Source: Rhizoclosmatium globosum (lineage: Eukaryota; Chytridiomycota; Chytridiomycetes; Chytridiales; Chytriomycetaceae). Taken from it: a stretch of 64,000 bases of DNA. The stretch lies in NCBI GenBank assembly GCA_002104985.1, contig MCGO01000011.1, positions 620,001 through 684,000 of the forward strand. The letters are read 5' to 3'. The number at the start of each line of letters is the position of its first letter. Positions within the stretch are counted from its first letter, which is position 1. Position numbers and translations under genes: made by a program. A model generated the notes under the pieces. That model was not told where the DNA came from and searched no databases. It saw only the letters and a program-made list of their open reading frames with translations. This document shows, piece after piece, positions 56,954 through 64,000 of the stretch.

Positions 56954-58773
56954 ATGTTCTTCCTCTTCGTCCTCCTTGGCATCGTCGATGCAACGACAGA
57001 CTGCCAAATAGCGAACCAACTTCTGCCATCTGTATTTACTAATGCCAGTAGTTGTTGTCCTGTAACAATGCCAATTCAAGATTTGGCTGTTATTTTGGGA
57101 GATTCACCGTCATCCTCAATCCACTGTGACGTGAACAACAGCATTACTTCCTTGTAAGTAGGTCATCTTCTTGTTCTCACTCTTTAATTAAACAGTGCAC
57201 ACCATGAATAGATCTGTAATCAAGGAAGGGCCATTCCCCACTATTCAAATCAGCCAGTTCTTTGCGTTGACCAAGCTGCAGTACATGTGCGTGATAGATA
57301 TATTTTATCGAACACTAAGTGTCTCGTGGCAGAACACTTCAGTCTCTGGGGCTTGTTGGCACTATTCCTGAGCTCCCATCCAACCTTATCAATATCAACC
57401 TCAAGAACAACAATATGAAAGGCCCAATCCCAATATTGCCATCTGGATTGATATCCCTCGATATTAGTTTCAATCAGCTCACAGGATCTATCCCAAGCCT
57501 CCCGTCCACACTCAAAACACTGTATGTAGTTTTTATTCGTATTTCAGAGCTTTAGAAGCCATACTTAACTATCTTGTAAAGAACGCTATGGAATAATCAA
57601 CTGACGGGCTCAATTCCTTCTCTGGTTGCTGGAATGACGACTTTGGTGTTGACACAAAACCAGTTGAGTGGTCAGATTCCTGACCTCCCCATTACATTGC
57701 GTGATTTGTAAGCAAACTTGTGTGGAGATTATTGTTTTTTTACTAATGTTGAATTTAGGGAGCTTGCGAGCAATAACTTGGAAGGATCGATTCCACAACT
57801 TCCGTCTGTCATGTTTGCGTTGAATCTTGCAAATAATAAGCTGACGGGAACGATTCCGCCACTTCCAACATTTACTAGAGGTTATTCTGGGACCATGGGT
57901 GCTGCTATGCTTGATGGAAACTGTTTTTTGAATGCGACATCAAAACATGTTATCAACAACTGCGTGACGGAAGTCACTCTTACAAGTGCGGTGGTTTCAG
58001 CTACAGGAAGTATATCACCCTTCTTTCGCTTCAACACAACGACGGTTCAAACTCCGTTGCCACAAGATTCTGGTCCGAATGTTGCTGCCATTGCTGGCGG
58101 CGCTGTTGGCGCTCTAGTCCTATTGATTGTTGTTGGGGTTGTATTGTGGTGGGTTCAGAAACGTCCAAAACATGAATATCCACATTCAAGTGCGGCCACA
58201 CAATATGATAGCGAATCAAACGGAGCAAATATCCCACCGTCTGTGATACAGTCTGATGGCTCAACTTTAGTCGGATTGTTGACTGCAACTAGTGGTGGGA
58301 CAACTGTTCCTTTAGAAAAAGGAGATACGGGCTTTTCTTTGTTCACAGCAATGAATCAGACATCCAATTCAAGCAGCACATCTTTCCTGGCTTCTATTAC
58401 CCCGGTTGGTGCAGAAAAGCACTTGTTTGAGGAGAGAAATGGGAGTTGTAGTGTATCTCCTGGAAGCGGTCTCCCAGCAGAAGCGACTTCGTGGACCATT
58501 CAAAATGTCGCATACTGGATCTATTTCAATCATGGAGGAGAGCATGTTGCTCGAAACGTTATTGGTTTGTAATTTGTGTTATATTCTCATCTAATCTGAG
58601 CCATAGACCAAAAAGTGGATGGAATCACATTAATGAATGCTGAAATTGATGATTTGATCAATATTCTCGACTTTGAAAAGCTTGGCGATAAAGTTGCATT
58701 CAAGCTGCTGCTGACGGATATGAGGCAAACGACTCAAGCTGCTGCAAATTGGGAAGCTCCACCTGCATATTGA
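56954..58773 (+). CDS. LRR receptor-like protein with TM and cytoplasmic SAM-like domain (complete copy)
   Basis: ATG 56954 with a clear signal peptide (MFFLFVLLGIVDATTDC). Cys cap DCQIANQLLPSVFTNASSCC. LRRs across exons: SLQSLGLVGTIPELPSNLIN, NNNMKGPIPILPSGLISLDI, FNQLTGSIPSLPSTL, LWNNQLTGSIPSLVAGMTTL, NQLSGQIPDLPITLRDL, NNLEGSIPQLPSVMFALNLA, NNKLTGTIPPLP. Then a Cys-containing stalk, TM (VAAIAGGAVGALVLLIVVGV), a linker with FLASITPVGAEKHLFE, and a SAM-like domain NVAYWIYFNHGGEHVARNVI, DQKVDGITLMNAEIDDLINI and FEKLGDKVAFKLLLTDMR, ending PPAY. It looks like a cell-surface receptor signalling through SAM oligomerisation rather than a kinase; role inferred from architecture. One exon per LRR block. 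Confidence 0.85.
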
Positions 58774-59206
58774 TTTTTTCTTAGTTTTAGTTTTGTAATT
58801 GAATGAAAAACCAATCAAACCAACTACTTGAACCCATGCTTTAACCATGGACACACGAGCAGTATAATCAAAACTGCGATGTTACGATTGCTTCTTTTGC
58901 TGTGACGCCAGCTGTATCTTTGAGAGGAATGTGTTAGTGCAGTTGCAGGGGTGCCATGGGCTCTATTTTCTAAGACTCAAGCTTCTTCAGAGTATTTTGC
59001 TCCACTTGCGCACCCATTGTCCCTTTAACGTCGTGAAATCTGAGAGGAAAAATGGGGTTCCCATCTTGTCGCAGTCCGCGCTATTGAACCAAATCAAATT
59101 TTGCCACCTGTGTTACTCGCCTTGTTCTTCAGTTTCGCATTTCTAATGACAAGGATTTTTCTTCACCCTTTTTGTGATAAGCTCAGTCCGCACTCAAGTC
59201 CACCCA
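58774..59206. other. Intergenic region between two LRR receptor genes
   Basis: About 430 bp; contains the probable promoter of the next LRR gene. In the final 60 bp an in-frame signal-peptide-like stretch (FFFTLFVISSVRTQVHP) precedes ATG 59207 but is out of frame with ATG 59146 by one base, at a T5 run (59156-59160). Confidence 0.6.
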
Positions 59207-61055
59207 ATGGCAGACTGTCAAATCGCGCATCAACTCTTGCCCTCTGTATTTACGGCAACAGATGCAACTTCTTGTTGTGTACCCACAGTTGGTGTCGTTT
59301 TGGGAGAGGTAGCGTCGGCATCTATACAATGCGACAAAAGCAACAACATCATTTCCTTGTAAGATGGATGCATTCTTATCCAAGTAGTCTAAATATTGCG
59401 TACCTTTCAGGTCTGTTATCAATAAGGGGTCCTTTCCAACAGTGCAAATCAGTCAGTTCTTTGCACTGACCAAGCTCACGTCTATGTATGTAGCCAAATA
59501 TAATATCATGCACTTAGTTTCTCACGACGTAGTACGCTGGAATCTGTGGGCCTCACTGGATCCATTCCCGAGTTGCCCCTAAACCTCGTTTTTATAAATT
59601 TCAAGAACAACAATTTGAAGGGGGCCATCCCAAGTTTCCCCTCTGGATTGAAACTCCTTGATCTCAGCTTTAATCAGCTCACAGGGTCTATCCCAAGTCT
59701 TCCTCCCACGCTGACTTCTTTGTGAGTGGAACTCCTGGCTTTTTTCAAAAAATCTCTTGGCACACGGTGGCTATACTAATGTTATGTTGAATAGGTCGCT
59801 ATGGAATAATCAGCTCACAGGCTCCATTCCAGCTTTTGTTGCTGGTATGACAACTGTGGTGTTGACACAAAACCAACTGACTGGGCAGATTCCCGACCTC
59901 CCTATCACATTGCGTGATTTGTAAGCAAACTTGTGTGGAGATTGATTTTTTTTTACTAATGTTGAATTTAGGGAGCTTGCGAGCAATAACTTGGAAGGAT
60001 CAATCCCGCAACTGCCATCAGTGATGGTTGCATTGAATCTTGCAAACAATAAGCTGACAGGAACGATTCCACCACTTCCAACGTTCACGAAGGTGGGGTC
60101 TGGGACTGTGGCTGCTGCGATGCTGGATGGAAACTGTTTTTCGAACGCGGCTTCCAACAACGTGGTCAATAACTGTGGAACAAAACCTCCTTCCACGACT
60201 GCTGCGACCATGTCTGTGCCTGTGCCTGTGCCTTCGGCTACCGTGAAGACTACGGGCGTGACGACTACGGGTACCATGGTACCATTTGGTCGCGTGAGTA
60301 CTACGATTAATTCAACGGCCCCAAGTTCGCAACAACAAGATTCTGGTCCAAACGTTGGAGCTATCGCAGGCGGTATTTTTGGTGCCCTTGTCCTTTTGGT
60401 TATAATTGGAGGTGTTCTGTGGTGGGTCCAACAACGAAAGAAGCAAGAATACAAACACTCAAGTGGAGCTGTACAACCAGACAGCGAATCACGCGGAGGT
60501 GACGGAGCAACTATTGCACCGTCTTTGATTTATTCTGATGGTTCTACTTCGATTGGATTTGTTTCTGCAGCTAAAAGCGGGGAAACGGTAGTTTCTGAAA
60601 AGAGAGGAGCAGGTGCTTCTGTGTTTACAGTGATCAACGAGGCATCAAAAACAAGCACGGCTTCTTTTCTGGCTTCCATCACTCCAATTGGCAGTGAGAA
60701 GCATCTGTTTGAAGAGGGTGGATCTGGTGGTGTATTTGCAGGAAGCGGTCTTCCAGCCGAAGTGACCTCATGGACTGTTGAAAATGTCGCATACTGGATT
60801 TATTTCAATCATGGTGGAGAACGTGTCGCCAGAAACGTGATTGGTTTGTAATCTATGCCAACCTTCCAATATCTAATTCGGCCTATAGATCAGAAAGTAG
60901 ATGGAATCACATTAATGAACGCCGACATCGACGATTTGATCAGCATCCTTGACTTTGAAAAGCTTGGCGAAAAGGTTGCATTCAAACTCTTGTTATCGGA
61001 CATGAGACGAAAGGCTCAAACTTCTCTTTCTTATGATGCTCCACCTGCCTACTGA
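59207..61055 (+). CDS. LRR receptor-like protein with TM and cytoplasmic SAM-like domain (complete copy)
   Basis: First in-frame ATG 59207 (MADCQIAHQLLPSVFTATDA) lacks the signal peptide; the true start is probably ATG 59146, one base out of frame because of a T run. Exons parallel the copy at 56954: TLESVGLTGSIPELPLNLVF, NNNLKGAIPSFPSGLKLLDL, LWNNQLTGSIPAFVAGMTTV, NNLEGSIPQLPSVMVALNLA. The stalk is longer and Thr/Val-rich (TTAATMSVPVPVPSATVKTT). TM VGAIAGGIFGALVLLVIIGG, linker FLASITPIGSEKHLFEE, SAM-like domain NVAYWIYFNHGGERVARNVI, DQKVDGITLMNADIDDLISI, FEKLGEKVAFKLLLSDMRRK, ending PPAY, stop 61053-61055. Tandem duplicate of the preceding gene. Confidence 0.85.
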
Positions 61056-61188
61056 TTTTATCGAGACCAGCAGCGATATTTATTGATTAGATATTACATT
61101 TCTTACTCACCTCATATATATTTTCAAAAAAGTTATCAGTATTTTCTTTTCTTTTTTCCAATCAAACCTTCTCCACAACACCTTGACA

Positions 61189-63131
61189 ATGGACACACGA
61201 GTAGTAGGAATCCTCGGAGGCGGGCAGCTTGGACGGTACATCACTTTAGGGTTAGGGTTACCGGCTGCACATCTAACCCTGGCGAAGGATGCTCGTGGAA
61301 GCGGCAAACCGCCTCAACGTGCGCACGGCCGTTCTCGATGCGGCCGAAAACCCGGCGTCGCAGGTCAGCGGATCGGCGAATCTGCGCAGCCACGTGACGG
61401 GATCCTTCAAGGACGCGGCGCTGATTGGCGACTTGGCCAAGGTGTCGGATGTACTGACTGGTGCGTGGCGGCTGATTCAGCCTGAATTCGATTAACTGAT
61501 TAACTGATTAACTGATTACGGTGGTTGTAGTCGAGATTGAACACGTGGACACAAAGGGCCTTGATGCCGTTCTTAGCCAGGGCATCGTGAAACACATCCA
61601 TCCTACACCACAAACTATTAGAATCATCCAGGACAAGTTCAGACAGAAACAACATCTCATTAAGCACGGTGTGCCTGTTGCTGATTCGCGGGAGGTTACT
61701 TCTGTCAAGGATATTGAAAATGCCGTCGCTGAGTTTGGAAACGGGTTCCCTGTGATGCTCAAGTCAAAGACTTTGGCATATGATGGTACGCTTCACAACT
61801 TGTACAATTCTTTTTCTAACGTAGTTCCAAAGGCCGTGGTAACCGCGTCATTAAATCTGCTTCGGATATTTCTCAGGCGATTTCCGATCTTGGAGGCGGA
61901 CCTGCCAAGAATGGCCCTGAACTCTACGTTGAAAAGTGGATTCCATTCCAGCGTGAACTTGCTGTGATGGTTGCGCGCTCTGTCTCTGGCAACATCGTCT
62001 CGTACCCTTGTGTCGAGACAGTTCAGAAGAACAATGTCTGCCATGTTGTCGTTGCTCCTGCTCAGATTGATGGAACAGTGCAGCAAAGGGCTCGTAAAGT
62101 GGCCGAAGAAGCTGTCCGCTCGTTTGAAGGTGCTGGTATCTTTGGAGTGGAAATGTTCTTGCTTGATGATGGTGAGTTGGCCGTAAACCTACAAGAGTCG
62201 GCGACGGTTAATATTTCTTTGAAGGATCAATTCTGTTGAACGAACTCGCTCCAAGACCACACAACTCTGGACACTACACTATTGAGGCCTGCTACACTTC
62301 TCAATACGAACAACATATTCGTGCAATCCTTGACATGTCCCTTGGATCTCCAGACCTTAAAGTCGGCGCTCTATTATGATCAACCTGCTTGGTTCTGGAT
62401 CCGCGACATCAGATCTCGAATCATCAGTCTTGAGACCATGTCGTATTGCCCATGAGACAACTGGAGCGTCCGTTCACTTGTATGGAAAGGCGGCCTGTCA
62501 AAAAGGCAGAAAAATGGGACACATCACCCTCACTGCCGATTCTATGCCACAGGCAGCCGCACTTGCTTCAAAGATTCTTGGCGACGACTTGGACGCCGAG
62601 ACAAAGCGTGCTTTTGCCCCAGCCCCTGTTGTCGGAATCATTATGGGATCTGACTCAGATCTTCCAACTCTGAAAGCTGCTGCTCAAGTCTTGGAAGACT
62701 TTGGTGTTCCATTTGAGTTGACTGTTGTTTCTGCCCACCGAACACCTAAGCGCATGGTCGAATATGCCGAACGGCTCGTGCTCGTGGACTTAAAGTCATT
62801 ATTGCGGCTGCTGGTGGTGCTGCCCATCTTCCGGAATGGTTGCGGCTCTCACCTCGCTTCCTGTTATTGGAGTTCCAGTTGCTTTGAAGCATTGGATGGT
62901 GTTGATTCCTTGTACTCGATCTGTCAGATGCCGAGAGGAGTTCCTGTTGCGACTGTTGCCATCAACAATTCAACAAACGCGGCTCTCTTGGCTGTGAGAA
63001 TGTTGGGAGCGGCGGTGCCTGATTATTTGGACAAAATTGAGGCGTTTGCCAAGCGAAGTGAAGGAGAGGTTTTGGGCAAAGTGGAGAAGCTGGATAAAGT
63101 TGGATGGAAGGATTATGAAGTGAAGCATTAA
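61189..63131 (+). CDS. ADE2: Phosphoribosylaminoimidazole carboxylase (PurK-PurE fusion), with frame breaks
   Basis: ATG 61189 ([16 protein letters not shown]). Introns at 61236-61287, 61461-61530, about 61784-61831 and about 62170-62224. The PurK ATP-grasp part includes [71 protein letters not shown] and [19 protein letters not shown]. The PurE part includes [51 protein letters not shown] (in a shifted frame) and [20 protein letters not shown]. Family role: conversion of AIR to CAIR in purine synthesis; loss gives red colonies in yeast. Four single-base losses are visible (near 62370, 62773, 62833 and 62893); the last three cancel to restore frame. Otherwise full length, so the enzyme is probably intact in the organism. 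Confidence 0.93.
61246..61260 (+). repeat. Telomere-like TTAGGG repeats in ADE2 intron 1
   Basis: TTAGGGTTAGGGTTA, two and a half units of the common fungal telomere repeat, lies just after the donor of a 52-nt intron. The complementary CTAACCCT near 61273-61280 overlaps the likely branch site, so the two could pair. Confidence 0.85.
61490..61518 (+). repeat. 8-bp tandem repeat in ADE2 intron 2
   Basis: About 3.6 copies of GATTAACT just upstream of the acceptor. Each copy contains TTAAC, which resembles a branch-point core, so the branch site is multiplied. Confidence 0.85.
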
Positions 63132-63241
63132 AAAGCACTTTAGTTGACATGCAACGTCCAAAAGGATTTCTTTTCGTTCTCGATATTGTGTGACAATTCT
63201 TTGGAACCACACCACCCACTCGAACGCGCCTTTCCAGTCAA

Positions 63242-64000
63242 ATGGCTACAACTTTTAACTCTGGAGACCAGTCATGGCTTTTGATATCGGTACTAGTTAC
63301 TATCACATTGGTCGACGATTATGATCTATTGACAGACGGCACTCGTTTTATCATGACTCCGGACTTGGGCTGTTTTACAGCGGTCTTACGGATAAAAAGA
63401 ACTCAATGACAATGATGCAAATAGTTATGATTAACTTTGCTGTGATTGCGATTCAGTGGGCTTGTTTGGGTATACCCTCGCGCTCTCTGATACGGTTATA
63501 TTCCCATTGAGACATTTGAATTTACGTTTGCTGACATAACATAGTCGTCATCTACGTTTATTGGAAACTTTCATATGGGGCTTCTGGGGACCTCAGTGCG
63601 CCAAATTCATGGCACTACCATTCCTGGCTCGCTCTTCTCCTTTATCAGGTTGAGTTGAAAATTAAATTCACAATAACAAACTGAATTTAACGCGTATAAT
63701 TTAGCTTATGTTCGCCGGAATCACGCCAGGCTTATTCTGGAGCGACCGCTGGTCGCATGAAAATGTTCCCTACTATGGTGTTTGTTTTTTGTTGGTCCAC
63801 AGTCGTATATGATCCCGTGGTGTACTGGGTGTGGTCGTCAAACGGCTGGCTGCACAATATGAGCGTTTTGGATTACGCTGGAGGAAGTGTGGTTCATGTC
63901 AGTGCAGGTGTAGCTGCTCTTGTCCTTGCCATTAAAGTTGGAAAGCGCCAAGATTTTGATCAGGTTCCTCTTGTTAATCATTCCCCGCCGTGGATTTATA
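63242..64000 (+). CDS. Ammonium transporter (Amt/Mep family), 5' part, with frame breaks
   Basis: ATG 63242 (MATTFNSGDQSWLLIS), then an intron to about 63332. Amt signatures occur in several frames: TALVL, TPxLGLFYSGL, DKKNSMTMMQIVMINFAVIA, FGYTLALSD, LMFAGITPG, GRMKMFPTMVFVFCWSTVVY, DPVVYWVWSSNGWL and DYAGGSVVHVSAGVAALVLA. These are TM1 to TM5 of the trimeric ammonium channel family; DYAGGSVVHVSAG carries the conserved AGGxVVHxxAG pore-region motif. At least six one-base losses (near 63350, 63360, 63459, 63568 and 63729-63737) must be assumed for one product. The gene runs off the right edge. Confidence 0.88.

Noticed and set aside
62360..62900. Programmed frameshifting in ADE2
   Set aside because: Four independent shifts of the same sign without slippery heptamers or structures are not a plausible recoding scheme; base loss explains them.

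Overview
The window is nuclear DNA of a fungus. Genes are dense, on both strands, and broken by short GT-AG introns of about 45-70 nt. It carries fungal-style genes: a fused PurK-PurE ADE2, a SKN7-type HSF/response-regulator factor, SAM37/metaxin, a Siw14-type phosphatase and CKS1. The mix of a TIR-NACHT-WD40 protein, plant-like LRR receptors with a cytoplasmic SAM-like domain, an MARK kinase, exportin-4 and a candidate CCDC138-like protein suggests an early-diverging zoosporic fungus, probably Chytridiomycota. That placement is inference.

Layout. 1-1451: 3' part of a low-complexity protein. 1573-6396 (-): a large NLR-like gene with two candidate beta-grasp repeats, TIR, NACHT and about 12 WD40 repeats. 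6786-15107 (-): three tandem HSF-DNA-binding genes; only the first also has a receiver domain, and all three share an unrecognised helical module ending in FWxxVCP. 15578-21017 (+): coiled-coil protein with a helical C-terminal domain. 21186-23585 (-): MARK/PAR-1-type kinase. 23844-30027 (+): F-box/ankyrin protein, a two-repeat beta-rich protein, OSTF1-like SH3-ankyrin protein, mitochondrial uL22 and CKS1. 30306-35444: INSIG-like membrane protein, then two 7TM paralogs flanking two tandem copies of an unknown tail-anchored-type protein, each copy damaged differently.

35487-37601 (-): LRR gene whose last intron holds an 801-bp mobile-element remnant. 38516-45623: SAM37/metaxin (+), exportin-4 (-), atypical phosphatase (+). 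45742-61055: a family of LRR-TM-SAM receptor genes. Two copies (56954-58773 and 59207-61055) look complete. A third appears split into a 5' piece (45742-46216) and a 3' piece (55017-56895). Between the pieces lies a complete Copia-type LTR retrotransposon (46665-53518) with identical 143-bp LTRs and a GAAGA target duplication; the 3' piece also carries a 636-bp MITE in its last exon. 61189-63131 (+): ADE2. 63242-64000 (+): an ammonium transporter cut by the window edge.

Several conserved genes carry single-base losses in short base runs (NLR gene, uL22m, four in ADE2, at least six in the ammonium transporter). They become dense after 62 kb. This looks more like unpolished consensus near a contig end than pseudogenisation, and any automatic gene calls there should be distrusted.
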